Assembly (NCBI GenBank): GCA_042095135.1
Contig: JBELBV010000005.1
Location: 18,978 to 82,977 of the forward strand
Direction: 5' to 3'
DNA from: UA16 sp042095135
Lineage (GTDB): Bacteria > Bacteroidota > Bacteroidia > Flavobacteriales_D > Sanyastnellaceae
DNA: 64,000 bases
Under the pieces are notes generated by a model. The model did no database searches, was not told the DNA's origin, and was given only the letters and a program-made list of their open reading frames with translations. The position numbers were made by a program, and so were the translations under genes. Below, one piece after another: positions 43,818 to 52,171 of the stretch. The stretch's first letter is position 1. Every line of letters begins with the position of its first letter.

Positions 43818-45323
43818 TCAAGCGTTGTGTTCGGCACCTTCTGACAATTCACGTGAAAACATCCAATCGCGCGCCGCCAACAGGTGGGGATGCAAGTAGG
43901 CATCGGCTGCTATGAAAGGAACTACCCGACGCAACGATCGCTGCAAGCCCGCCAAAGCGGGTGCCATGCCTTCGGACGCACGCAGGTCGCAGGCTTGGGC
44001 CGCCGTCATGCACTCGATGGCAAGCACTTGTTCCACATTATCCAATATTTTCCAGAGCTTGAGTGCGGCATTCGCCCCCATGCTCACGTGGTCTTCTTGG
44101 CCATTGCTGCTGTCGATGGTGTCCACCACATTCGGCGTACAGAGCTGCTTGTTTTGCGACACCAAGGATGCCGCGGTGTATTGGGGAATCATGAAGCCGC
44201 TGTTCAGGCCAGGGTCTACGGCCAAGAACGCCGGAAGCCCTTGCTTGCCCGACAATAACTTATACGTCCGGCGTTCCGAAATGCTGCCCCATTCGTGCGC
44301 GGCTAGGGCGAGGGCCTCCAATTGAAGGGCCAACGGTTGGCCGTGAAAATTGCCCCCTGACAGCACTTTGTCCTCTTCTGGGAAAATGAGCGGGTTGTCG
44401 GTGACGGCGTTGACCTCATTCTCCAGAACCGCCCGAGCAGCCGCCAGCGAATTACGGCTGGCCCCGTGCACCTGAGGAGTGCACCGGAACGAATACGGAT
44501 CTTGAATCTGGGTGTGGGGCACAGCTTGCCACTCGCTCCCATTCAGCCAGTCCGTTACGTTGCGTGCCACCAATTCAGCGTTGGATTGGTTGCGTACCTG
44601 ATGAATGGCAGGATCAAACGGCTCAATCCGCCCGTGCCAGGCCTCGAGCGACCAAGCGCACAAGGCATCCGCCCAATCCGCAATCCGCTCCAACCGTTCC
44701 AACGCCATGACCCCATAGGCCAGCATTAGCTGGGTGCCGTTGATCAAGGCGAGGCCTTCCTTGGCTCCCAAATCCAAGGGCTTCCATCCTTTGGCGGCAA
44801 GGACTTCGCCAGAGGGAACGGGGGTCCCCTCAATCAGCACTTCGCCCTCGCCAATCAAGGGCAGCACCATGTGACTCAATGGTGCCAGGTCACCGCTCGC
44901 ACCAAGGGAGCCTTGAGAAGGCACCAAGGGAAACAGGTTCGCGTTCCAATGATCCACGAGGCGCTGCACGGTTTCCAACTGGACGCCACTGTGCCCTTTT
45001 CCCAGTGATTTGATTTTGAGCAACACCATCGCACGCACCACCTCCTCCGGAACCTCATCCCCAACTCCACATGCATGTGAAACCAATAAATTTCGTTGCA
45101 ATTGGCTCAAGGCTTCGGTACCAACGCGCGTCGATGCCAAGTCTCCGAATCCCGTGTTGACGCCGTAAATCGCGGCATCCGCGTCTGCATTCAGTTTGGC
45201 CTCGAGGTATTCCCGACACCGTTCGATGGCCTGCTTCGTATCGGCAGACAAGGACAAATTGGGCGAGCCTTTGACCGCATTCCAAACGGTTTCAACCCCC
45301 CAATGGCCGTTGGTTAGTTCCAT
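43818..45323 (-). CDS. hutH: Histidine ammonia-lyase
   Basis: A 501-residue enzyme that converts histidine to urocanate and ammonia. The self-forming MIO cofactor triad Ala-Ser-Gly is at residues 142-144 in S-L-G-A-S-G-D-L-A-P-L, the same numbering as in Pseudomonas HAL. The active-site Y-G-V-N-T-G-F-G is near residue 53. ATG 45323 gives the normal length. It lies on the minus strand 17 kb from hutI-ftcD, and hutU is not in the window. The ABC exporter genes follow 20 bp later and may be co-transcribed. Confidence 0.95.
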   Translation of the reverse strand: MELTNGHWGVETVWNAVKGSPNLSLSADTKQAIERCREYLEAKLNADADAAIYGVNTGFGDLASTRVGTEALSQLQRNLLVSHACGVGDEVPEEVVRAMVLLKIKSLGKGHSGVQLETVQRLVDHWNANLFPLVPSQGSLGASGDLAPLSHMVLPLIGEGEVLIEGTPVPSGEVLAAKGWKPLDLGAKEGLALINGTQLMLAYGVMALERLERIADWADALCAWSLEAWHGRIEPFDPAIHQVRNQSNAELVARNVTDWLNGSEWQAVPHTQIQDPYSFRCTPQVHGASRNSLAAARAVLENEVNAVTDNPLIFPEEDKVLSGGNFHGQPLALQLEALALAAHEWGSISERRTYKLLSGKQGLPAFLAVDPGLNSGFMIPQYTAASLVSQNKQLCTPNVVDTIDSSNGQEDHVSMGANAALKLWKILDNVEQVLAIECMTAAQACDLRASEGMAPALAGLQRSLRRVVPFIAADAYLHPHLLAARDWMFSRELSEGAEHNA

Positions 45324-45336
45324 TCCTTTCACACTC

Positions 45337-45344
45337 CGAATATA
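45337..45344 (-). promoter_or_regulatory. -7-like element of hutH (TATATTCG)
   Basis: Minus-strand TATATTCG matches TAnnTTTG with one change and ends 13 nt before the hutH ATG. Together with the plus-strand copy at 45372-45379 it forms a 9-bp inverted repeat (CCGAATATA ... TATATTCGG). Confidence 0.45.
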
Positions 45345-45371
45345 GTGCCTGCGCCTCCGTTCACTGAACCG

Positions 45372-45379
45372 TATATTCG
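45372..45379 (+). promoter_or_regulatory. -7-like element of the M16-like gene (TATATTCG)
   Basis: The plus-strand partner of the hutH element, 27 bp away. It ends 13 nt before an in-frame ATG at 45393 and 43 nt before the preferred ATG at 45423. Confidence 0.4.
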
Positions 45380-45422
45380 GGGGGAAATTTCGATGTTCAC
45401 AACGCATTTCATACCACCCGAC

Positions 45423-47387
45423 ATGAAGGCCTTTCAGCATGGCGCGCTTGCATTGGTACTGGCCATCTTCGCCCATTCGAACATGCACGCCCAACCGACG
45501 ATTCAAACCCAATCGACCGAAGAAGCCAACGGCCTGCGCTCGGTATGGATTGCCTCGGAAACTTACGATACCGCGGCATTGGCCATGGAGTGGACATTCA
45601 AACCGGCCCTTGAGGTGGAGAAAGCCGGCACCGGTGAGGCTTGGGCACGGTGCCTGTCTGTCCAATGGGCATTGGATACCGTGGGAACTGGTTTGCAGTG
45701 CGAGTGGGAGATTACCCCAAAGGGTTTCTATGCAAAAGGTGACGCGGCCACCGCATCCGAATGGGGTGCCATCTTACTCAAGGGACTTCGCACCCCATCG
45801 GTCGAACATTGGGACCGTGTGCAATCGGAGTGGATCGCAAATTGGGAAGCGAAGTACCACACGCCATCGGTCATTGCAGAACGCGTCCTTCAAGCGGAAA
45901 TGTTTTCGTTGCGCCACCCCTATGGTGAACGGGTAATGCCTGCAACCATCGAAGCCATTACAGCATCCGATGTAATGGGTCAAGCAGCAGCGTACTGGCA
46001 CCCGAACAACGCCGTGCTGGTACTCACTGGACCCGCCGAATTGCAAGGCATTCCGGGCGCTTGGTCCGAAATCCTCGCCGATTGGCCAGAACGTGCGTTG
46101 CAAAAACCCGCCCTTCCCCTGCCAAGTCGGCCCCGTCAAAACGAGGCGTTCATCGCAGCCATTGAAGGAGACAGTGTCTACACCGCCGTCGGCCAATTGA
46201 TGCGATTGAAGCCTGACCATGCAGATGCTTTGCCTTTGCTCATTCTTGCGCAGCATCTTGAAGACGCTGCGTCCGGCCTATTGAGGGTGGTGCTCGATCC
46301 TATTGTGGGCTCACTGCATTTCGTTACCGAAGGCAATGCGTCCCATGCTATCGATGCCATCCGCGCCCTCGAGCAGGCGATGGAGGTCTCCATGCGAGCT
46401 GCTCCCACACCCGAGATCCTCGCCGCCTGGAAAGACGCAGCGCTTCAACAAACCCTGGATGCTTTGGAATCGCCCTTGGCCGCTGCCCGAATGTACATTG
46501 ACCGGCCAGACTGGTTCAGCGCTGCGGCCGATTCATCTTGGGCATCGTTCACAGCTTCCATTCGCCCCAACGACATTCAACGCGTGGCCATCAATTACCT
46601 CCGGCCCGGGAATTTGCAAGTGGTAGCGGTTGGCCCGCTCGATTCTGCACAGGCCGTTGCGTCCACCTTCACTCAACCACAATTCCTGAAGCGGTACGAT
46701 CAGAATGCCGAACCCTTGAGCCCATTCGGTCCGGTTCCTGAGGGGGTGACCGCAATGGATGTCATCCAATCCCATTACGCCGCGTGCGGAGGTGAGGAAG
46801 CTTTCAAGGCCCTGAAGTCCTGCCGAACAACGGGCACCATGGAAGCAGGAGGCGGAATGGTTATGGATGTGATCGCCGAGGAAGTCTACGGTGTTGGTCA
46901 CCGCACGTCGATCTCCATCGACGGTCAAACCATGATGGAACAGTTTGTCCAACCCGGAAAAGGCCGTTCCATCCAGATGGGACGGCCGCGTCCTATGCCG
47001 GAAGCGGAATACCGACGCTACGAACCCGGACTGCACGCAGCGGGCTTGCTAGCGCTGGAAGAACGTAACCTGACCGCCGAGATCATTGGCACCTACCAAC
47101 GCGCAGATGGGCAGGAATGGGTGGTTGAATTGCACCGAGACGGTGCGCTTGAGCAGCGGCTCTTTTTTGATGCGACCACCCAGCTACTGACGCGTAGTGA
47201 AGAGCACCGCACCGGGCCAACAGGTCCGGTTCAAGTGTTCATTCAATACCGGGAATACCGTGAATTTGGAGGCATTCGATATGCCACCGAAGTCATTCGG
47301 CAGACCAACAACCAACGTATGGTAACGACGATTGACGACGTGCAACCGAACGCCCGTGTCGACAAAACTCAATTTGAATGGGAATGA
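45423..47387 (+). CDS. M16 peptidase-like protein lacking the zinc site, with C-terminal lipoprotein-type domain
   Basis: A 654-residue exported protein with a signal peptide (M-K-A-F-Q-H-G-A-L-A-L-V-L-A-I-F-A). Residues about 30-420 look like two M16 (pitrilysin/processing-peptidase) halves, most clearly H-P-Y-G-E-R-V-M-P-A-T-I-E-A-I-T followed by Y-W-H-P-N-N-A-V-L-V-L-T-G. The H-x-x-E-H zinc motif expected in the first half is absent, so it is probably a non-catalytic partner. About 450-654 begins D-V-I-Q-S-H-Y-A-A-C-G-G and resembles the domain attached to Bacteroidota zinc proteases and lipoprotein-sorting proteins. ATG 45423 gives the best signal peptide, though ATG 45393 is possible. 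It overlaps ftsE by 4 nt. Confidence 0.7.
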   Translation: MKAFQHGALALVLAIFAHSNMHAQPTIQTQSTEEANGLRSVWIASETYDTAALAMEWTFKPALEVEKAGTGEAWARCLSVQWALDTVGTGLQCEWEITPKGFYAKGDAATASEWGAILLKGLRTPSVEHWDRVQSEWIANWEAKYHTPSVIAERVLQAEMFSLRHPYGERVMPATIEAITASDVMGQAAAYWHPNNAVLVLTGPAELQGIPGAWSEILADWPERALQKPALPLPSRPRQNEAFIAAIEGDSVYTAVGQLMRLKPDHADALPLLILAQHLEDAASGLLRVVLDPIVGSLHFVTEGNASHAIDAIRALEQAMEVSMRAAPTPEILAAWKDAALQQTLDALESPLAAARMYIDRPDWFSAAADSSWASFTASIRPNDIQRVAINYLRPGNLQVVAVGPLDSAQAVASTFTQPQFLKRYDQNAEPLSPFGPVPEGVTAMDVIQSHYAACGGEEAFKALKSCRTTGTMEAGGGMVMDVIAEEVYGVGHRTSISIDGQTMMEQFVQPGKGRSIQMGRPRPMPEAEYRRYEPGLHAAGLLALEERNLTAEIIGTYQRADGQEWVVELHRDGALEQRLFFDATTQLLTRSEEHRTGPTGPVQVFIQYREYREFGGIRYATEVIRQTNNQRMVTTIDDVQPNARVDKTQFEWE

Positions 47388-48070
47388 ACGAGATACCGCT
47401 GGTCCACATAGCTGGTGGAGGTGTTACCATCGCCGAGCATGCTGTCCTACAGGACATCCATTTGACCATTGGCACCGGGGAACTCGTTTACCTCATAGGC
47501 AAAACAGGTTCAGGCAAGAGCTCCTTACTAAAATGCTTGTATGGCGAGCGAAACCTCACGCAAGGGCAAGGCACCGTCTGTGGACATGATTTGACAGCCA
47601 TCACCCGCAAAAACGTACATACCCTTCGCCGGGATCTCGGCATCGTATTTCAAGATTTTGCCCTGCTTCCGGATCGATCGGCACACGACAACTTGGATTT
47701 CGTATTGGGCGTGACGGGCTGGAGCAAAGGCGCGGCCCGAGAAAGCCGCATTCAAGCCTGCCTCGATGCGGTTGGGCTTGGCACCAAAGGCTACAAAATG
47801 CCCCATGCCTTGTCGGGAGGCGAACAACAAAGGCTGGCCATCGCCCGCGCATTGCTGAACGAACCGCCATTGATTATTGCGGACGAACCCACTGGCAACC
47901 TCGACCCCGATACGACCAATGGCATCCTCCAATTGCTCCATGAGCTTGTCCAAAAGGACCGCTCGGTCATCATGGCCACGCACGATCACCAAGCGCTCAA
48001 TCAGTACCCCGGACGGGTACTGCGCTGCACAGGAGGCCGCATCGAGGAAACCACCAACGTTCCGAGCTAG
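47384..48070 (+). CDS. ftsE: Cell division ATP-binding protein FtsE
   Basis: A 228-residue ABC ATPase with Walker A G-K-T-G-S-G-K-S-S, signature L-S-G-G-E-Q-Q-R and Walker B L-I-I-A-D-E-P-T-G-N-L-D. The Q-loop sequence V-F-Q-D-F-A-L-L-P-D-R-S is the FtsE hallmark. With FtsX it couples cell division to peptidoglycan hydrolase activation at the septum. ftsX is not adjacent. ATG 47384 overlaps the upstream stop (ATGA); an ATG 6 nt earlier is also in frame. Confidence 0.88.
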   Translation: MNEIPLVHIAGGGVTIAEHAVLQDIHLTIGTGELVYLIGKTGSGKSSLLKCLYGERNLTQGQGTVCGHDLTAITRKNVHTLRRDLGIVFQDFALLPDRSAHDNLDFVLGVTGWSKGAARESRIQACLDAVGLGTKGYKMPHALSGGEQQRLAIARALLNEPPLIIADEPTGNLDPDTTNGILQLLHELVQKDRSVIMATHDHQALNQYPGRVLRCTGGRIEETTNVPS

Positions 48071-48081
48071 CCTGCCTTGCC

Positions 48082-48825
48082 ATGGACCGATTCCGCATCA
48101 GCGTCGTCATACCGACCAAAGCCAACCTCATCGGCTTGCGTGCAACCGTTGAAGCGTTGTGGTCGATCGACCCCCATCGCATCGAAATCATTGTGGTGGA
48201 TGGAGGCGGATGCACCGAAACCAAGGCCTGGTTGTTGTCCCATCAACACCGCATCCACCACATCCGTTCGGCGTCAGACGGTGGCGTCTATCCGGCCATG
48301 AACTACGGCAAGCAATGTGCATCCGGACATTGGGTGTGGTTCGCAGGTGCAGGTGACCTGCCTCATGCGGCGACGTGGAAGGCATTTTTGGAAGAGGACC
48401 ACTTCTCGAAGGATACACCTACGATGCATGTTTTTGGAGTCGAGTTGGGGGATGACCGTGAGGGCGGGGTGCCTGCTAGCTATCCCGCGCGTTGGGACAG
48501 CAGCATGCAATGGCGCAATACCACCCACCACCAAGGCGTACTCTACTCTCGAAAACTCATTCAATCCTGCACGTTCGACCCATCCTACCGTGTGCTGGCG
48601 GATTATGCCCTGCACCTTTCCCTGTGGACGCAGGGCGTGGAAGTAGCCATGCACGAGGAAACGTGGTCACATGTCGATTCAGGCGGACTCTCACGTGCCT
48701 TTCATGCCAGCTTGTACAGAGAAGAATGGAAGCTAAAAAAAGAGGCACTTTCGGGGTGGATCAAGTGGGCACAGCCCTTTTGGCTCACAGGGAAATACCT
48801 GGCAAAACGCCTTTCAAGGCGCTAA
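48082..48825 (+). CDS. GT2 family glycosyltransferase (WcaA/EpsE-like)
   Basis: A 247-residue soluble GT-A enzyme. It starts R-I-S-V-V-I-P-T-K-A-N and has I-V-V-D-G-G-G-C-T-E-T (nucleotide-binding) and S-D-G-G-V-Y-P-A-M-N-Y-G-K, typical of WcaA-like enzymes (S-D-x-G-I-Y-D-A-M-N-K-G). H-H-Q-G-V-L-Y-S-R near residue 150 also fits this group. It adds a sugar to a surface polysaccharide or lipid-linked glycan. It starts 11 nt after ftsE and converges with the GT4 gene, with 2 bp between stops. Confidence 0.87.
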   Translation: MDRFRISVVIPTKANLIGLRATVEALWSIDPHRIEIIVVDGGGCTETKAWLLSHQHRIHHIRSASDGGVYPAMNYGKQCASGHWVWFAGAGDLPHAATWKAFLEEDHFSKDTPTMHVFGVELGDDREGGVPASYPARWDSSMQWRNTTHHQGVLYSRKLIQSCTFDPSYRVLADYALHLSLWTQGVEVAMHEETWSHVDSGGLSRAFHASLYREEWKLKKEALSGWIKWAQPFWLTGKYLAKRLSRR

Positions 48826-48827
48826 AT

Positions 48828-49955
48828 TCAAGACTGAGCCTGCTGCAGGGCTTTGATCATTTGCCGCTCTTCAGTCCCCCAATGCAATGCAGCGGCTGCT
48901 TCTGCACACACGGCTTGCCAGTGCGATGCAGGTTGTGCCAGCACCGCCTCGACGGCTTCGGCAATCCCCGTTGGTGATGAATCACGCACCACACGACCTA
49001 TTTTCCACTCCTCAACCACCCGGACCACCTCCGGCATGGGACTCGCTACGACCGGAATTCCGGCATGGATGTAATCGAACAATTTGTTCGGCAAACTCAT
49101 CACGTAGTTGCCGTGCACGCCCTGGTCCAAACTCAACCCGACATCGGCCGATGCCGTCAGGCTGCACAGATCGTCGAACGGCATTTTCGGCAAAACCACC
49201 AATCGGCCATTGAATTGATCGACCTGCGCTTGCGCCCATTCCCATTCTTCCCCTGCTCCTACCACTACGAGGTAGGTGGCGGTGTGTTCTCGCAATGCTT
49301 GGACGGCCTGGACCACGCCGCGGTCTTTGTCGAGGTAAGCACCCTGGACGATGAGGAACGGAGCTTCCGCTGGAATGCCGAGATGTTCCCTCCAATTCAC
49401 GGAAGATTGCACAGCTTTTTTGCGCATCCGTGGCATGTTGCGCACCACAAAGGGACGCCCGCCTAGTGCACGGGGATAGCGATTGAGATAGGCAGCGGCG
49501 ATGCCCTCGTTGACGGTAATGACGGCCTTGAGACGAGGAAAAATGGCGCGTTCCACCATCAGCCAAACGCCCCTTTGAAGAGGACGACCGGTCAAGCCCG
49601 CCGCTTCGGTGAAGTACTCGTGACTGTCGTATACCAGTGGCAACCCCTTAATACGCGCAACCAGAAAGGCCGGCAACAACGTATCCAAATCGTTGGCCCA
49701 AATGGCATCGACATCGGTCCGCAAAAGCGCCCGCAACAGGCCCAACTGAAGCGAAGCATAAAAACCTAAACCCCGATGGAAAGGCAGCTGCATTCGGTGG
49801 GCTTCAAAGGGAACCTTGAGCGGTTTGGACTCCGCCATCTCCCGTCCAATCAATACTGGATTCCATCCCGCTCCCTCCAACGTAGCGCACGTCTTGAGCA
49901 CCCGTTGGTCGTGGTTCAAATCATTGGAAACAAGGACAGCGATGCGTTTGGCCAT
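48828..49955 (-). CDS. GT4 family glycosyltransferase (GT-B fold)
   Basis: A 375-residue GT-B enzyme. The N-terminal acceptor domain begins R-I-A-V-L-V-S-N-D-L-N-H-D-Q-R-V. V-Y-D-S-H-E-Y-F-T-E is near residue 110. The C-terminal donor domain has the early strand F-L-I-V-Q-G-A-Y-L-D-K-D-R-G-V and D-V-G-L-S-L-D-Q-G-V, followed by P-N-K-L-F-D-Y-I-H-A-G-I-P-V-V-A-S, which contains the usual glycosyltransferase 1 motif. ATG 49955 is preferred to an in-frame TTG 12 nt upstream. Last gene of the recR-GT2-E2-exonuclease-GT4 run, 8 nt after the exonuclease stop. Confidence 0.88.
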   Translation of the reverse strand: MAKRIAVLVSNDLNHDQRVLKTCATLEGAGWNPVLIGREMAESKPLKVPFEAHRMQLPFHRGLGFYASLQLGLLRALLRTDVDAIWANDLDTLLPAFLVARIKGLPLVYDSHEYFTEAAGLTGRPLQRGVWLMVERAIFPRLKAVITVNEGIAAAYLNRYPRALGGRPFVVRNMPRMRKKAVQSSVNWREHLGIPAEAPFLIVQGAYLDKDRGVVQAVQALREHTATYLVVVGAGEEWEWAQAQVDQFNGRLVVLPKMPFDDLCSLTASADVGLSLDQGVHGNYVMSLPNKLFDYIHAGIPVVASPMPEVVRVVEEWKIGRVVRDSSPTGIAEAVEAVLAQPASHWQAVCAEAAAALHWGTEERQMIKALQQAQS

Positions 49956-49963
49956 AAGGGGAG

Positions 49964-50800
49964 TCAAGCATTCATTGAATCATGAACGCGCTTGAGTACT
50001 TTTTTGGTGTACTCGGGGAAATCCGCCCCCATCATCCAACCGAAGTAGCCGGGATTGGCGGTTAGCACGTCCGCAACCCGTTTGCCTTTGTGTTGACCAA
50101 AATTGAAACAGATGGCATCGTCATCCCCATAGACAAATCGGCCCGCCGGGTCGGCGAAAGGTTGCCGTTGGCAAAAGGCCCCAAGTTCCTCCATGTCCCG
50201 CGGTACTGGCCCCACCGTTTCCTCATCCGACACATCGACCACTGTGTCTTGGTACTTTTCCAATTGAGCCAAGAGCACTTCAAGGGTGGCTTCTGTATCG
50301 GGCAGTGCTTCGTGTGCCCCTTCAATGGTCTTGCCACAGTAGAACTTGTAAGCCGCGCGTAAGGTGCGCTGTTCCATCTTATGGAAGATGTTCTGCACGT
50401 CAATGAGGTTGCGCCCCTCCAACTCGAAGTTAATTCCGGCCCGGAGGAATTCTTCCGCCAAAAACGGCACATCGAAGCGGTTGGAATTGTAGCCCCCCAA
50501 ATCGCAGCCATCTAGGAACTCCGCCATACCCTTGGCGTATTGGCGAAAGGTCGGCTTGTCCTTCACATCGTCGTCGTAAATGCCATGAATGAGACTGGTT
50601 TCAAGTGGAATGGGCATGCCCGGATTGATCAACAGGCGGTGTTCTGCACCGCGCTGCGCGGGCTTCTTCTCCACCGTACCGTCGGGGTTTACTTTGATCA
50701 TGGCGATTTCCACGATGCGATCCTTTGACAGGTCCGTGCCCGTGGTTTCCAAATCGAAAATCACCAATGGACGATTGAGTTGCAGTACAGATACATCCAT
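49964..50800 (-). CDS. DnaQ-like DEDDh 3'-5' exonuclease with C-terminal quorum-like FGxHKGK domain
   Basis: A 278-residue protein. Residues 1 to about 180 carry the DEDDh motifs: V-I-F-D-L-E-T-T-G (Exo I), G-Y-N-S-N-R-F-D-V-P-F (Exo II) and H-E-A-L-P-D-T-E-A-T (Exo III). The last 50 residues hold F-N-F-G-Q-H-K-G-K-R-V, then P-G-Y-F-G-W-M-M-G-A-D-F-P. This resembles the small DUF3820-type domain often attached to such exonucleases in Bacteroidota. It probably trims DNA or RNA 3' ends and could supply proofreading. It sits 3 nt after the E2 gene stop. Confidence 0.87.
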   Translation of the reverse strand: MDVSVLQLNRPLVIFDLETTGTDLSKDRIVEIAMIKVNPDGTVEKKPAQRGAEHRLLINPGMPIPLETSLIHGIYDDDVKDKPTFRQYAKGMAEFLDGCDLGGYNSNRFDVPFLAEEFLRAGINFELEGRNLIDVQNIFHKMEQRTLRAAYKFYCGKTIEGAHEALPDTEATLEVLLAQLEKYQDTVVDVSDEETVGPVPRDMEELGAFCQRQPFADPAGRFVYGDDDAICFNFGQHKGKRVADVLTANPGYFGWMMGADFPEYTKKVLKRVHDSMNA

Positions 50801-50803
50801 GGC

Positions 50804-52171
50804 TTAAACGACCGGACGATTCAAATCAAACTCCTCCAAGTATGTGGCCACGCGCTTGACGAAGCTACCTCCCAGCATGCCGTCTACCACGCGGTGGTCG
50901 TAGCTGTGGCTGAGGAACATCATGTGGCGGATGCCAATCATGTCCCCCTCCGGCGTTTCAATCACAGCGGGTTTCTTGCGAATGGCGCCCAAGGCGAGGA
51001 TGCCAACTTGTGGCTGGTTTATGATGGGCGTGCCCATGACATTGCCGAAGGTGCCGACGTTGGACATGGTGTAAGTACCGCCCGCGGTATCGTCTGGCTT
51101 CAATTTGCCAGTTCGTGCTCGGTCAGCAAGGTCATTGACCCGAGTAGCCAAACCCACCAGACTCAATTGGTCTGCATTGCGGATGACCGGAACAATCAAA
51201 TTCCCGGATGGCAACGCCGTCGCCATGCCCAAATTGATTTGCTTCTTGATGATGATGCGGTCCCCTTCAACACTGGCATTGACGCCGGGGAAGTCGCGAA
51301 TGGCCTTGACAATGGCCTCCGCAATCAGCGGTGTAAAGGTCAATTTCGTGCCGTGCGCCTGCTCGAAGACGGCCTTGTTGCGCTTCCGCCACTCCACGAT
51401 TTTGGTCATGTCGGCCTCGACAAAACTCGTCACGTGCGGACTGGTTTGCTTTGAACGTACCATGTGGTCCGCAATGAGCTTGCGCATGCGATCCATCTCC
51501 ACAATCTCGTCTTGCCCGGAAACGGAAACCGTAGGGGCAGCGCTGGCTGCAGGAGCAGCGGAAACAGGAGTTGGAGCAGCGGCTGAAGCAGCAACCACCG
51601 GTGCTGGCGTGGAGCCGCGCCCAGCGATGTACGATAAAATGTCTTTTTTGGTCACCCTTCCCTCAGACCCTGAACCTGCGATTCCATCCAGTTCTTCAGA
51701 AGTCACTCCTTCCGATTGGGCGATACTTCGAACGAGTGGCGAGTAGAACCGGCCATTGGCTCCGATGCGGGCAGGCATGTGGTCCAGCGGGCCAGTGGCT
51801 GCCAGTGGGGCCTGCAATGCCTCAACCACTTCAGGGGTTGGAGAGGCGGGTGCTGGCGCGGGAGACGGAGCAAGGGATGGAGCAGGCACTGCAACAGTGC
51901 TGGAAGGTGCAGCCGCTGCATCGGCATCGCCGTCAATTTCGAATTTGGCGATGGCTTGACCCACTGCTACCACATCACCTTCTTGTACCAACCACTCCAC
52001 CAACGTTCCATCTTCCGGGGCGGGAACCTCGCTGTCGACCTTGTCCGTAGCGATTTCAACCAACGGCTCATCAGCCTCGGTTTGTTCTCCCGCATTGAGG
52101 ACAAATTTGGTTATGGTGGCTTCGGCCACGCTCTCCCCCATTTTGGGTAACAAAATTTCAATTACTGCCAT
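50804..52171 (-). CDS. 2-oxoacid dehydrogenase complex E2 component (lipoamide acyltransferase)
   Basis: A 455-residue E2. The lipoyl domain (1 to about 78) has the lipoylated Lys at residue 44 in E-I-A-T-D-K-V-D-S-E. An Ala/Pro linker follows. Next comes the E1/E3-binding domain (about 140-185: Y-S-P-L-V-R-S-I-A ... G-S-G-S-E-G-R-V-T-K-K-D-I), then a second Ala/Pro linker. The acyltransferase domain ends S-Y-D-H-R-V-V-D-G-M-L-G-G with the catalytic H-x-x-x-D-G. A branched-chain or pyruvate-type complex is likely, but specificity cannot be fixed. No E1 or E3 gene is nearby. Its start lies inside the end of the GT2-fusion gene (14-bp overlap). Confidence 0.9.
   Translation of the reverse strand: MAVIEILLPKMGESVAEATITKFVLNAGEQTEADEPLVEIATDKVDSEVPAPEDGTLVEWLVQEGDVVAVGQAIAKFEIDGDADAAAAPSSTVAVPAPSLAPSPAPAPASPTPEVVEALQAPLAATGPLDHMPARIGANGRFYSPLVRSIAQSEGVTSEELDGIAGSGSEGRVTKKDILSYIAGRGSTPAPVVAASAAAPTPVSAAPAASAAPTVSVSGQDEIVEMDRMRKLIADHMVRSKQTSPHVTSFVEADMTKIVEWRKRNKAVFEQAHGTKLTFTPLIAEAIVKAIRDFPGVNASVEGDRIIIKKQINLGMATALPSGNLIVPVIRNADQLSLVGLATRVNDLADRARTGKLKPDDTAGGTYTMSNVGTFGNVMGTPIINQPQVGILALGAIRKKPAVIETPEGDMIGIRHMMFLSHSYDHRVVDGMLGGSFVKRVATYLEEFDLNRPVV

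Noticed and set aside
48808..48821. A hairpin (CGCCTT-TC-AAGGCG) at the converging ends of two glycosyltransferase genes as a terminator
   Set aside because: It lies inside the coding sequence, has a minimal loop and no T-run on either strand.
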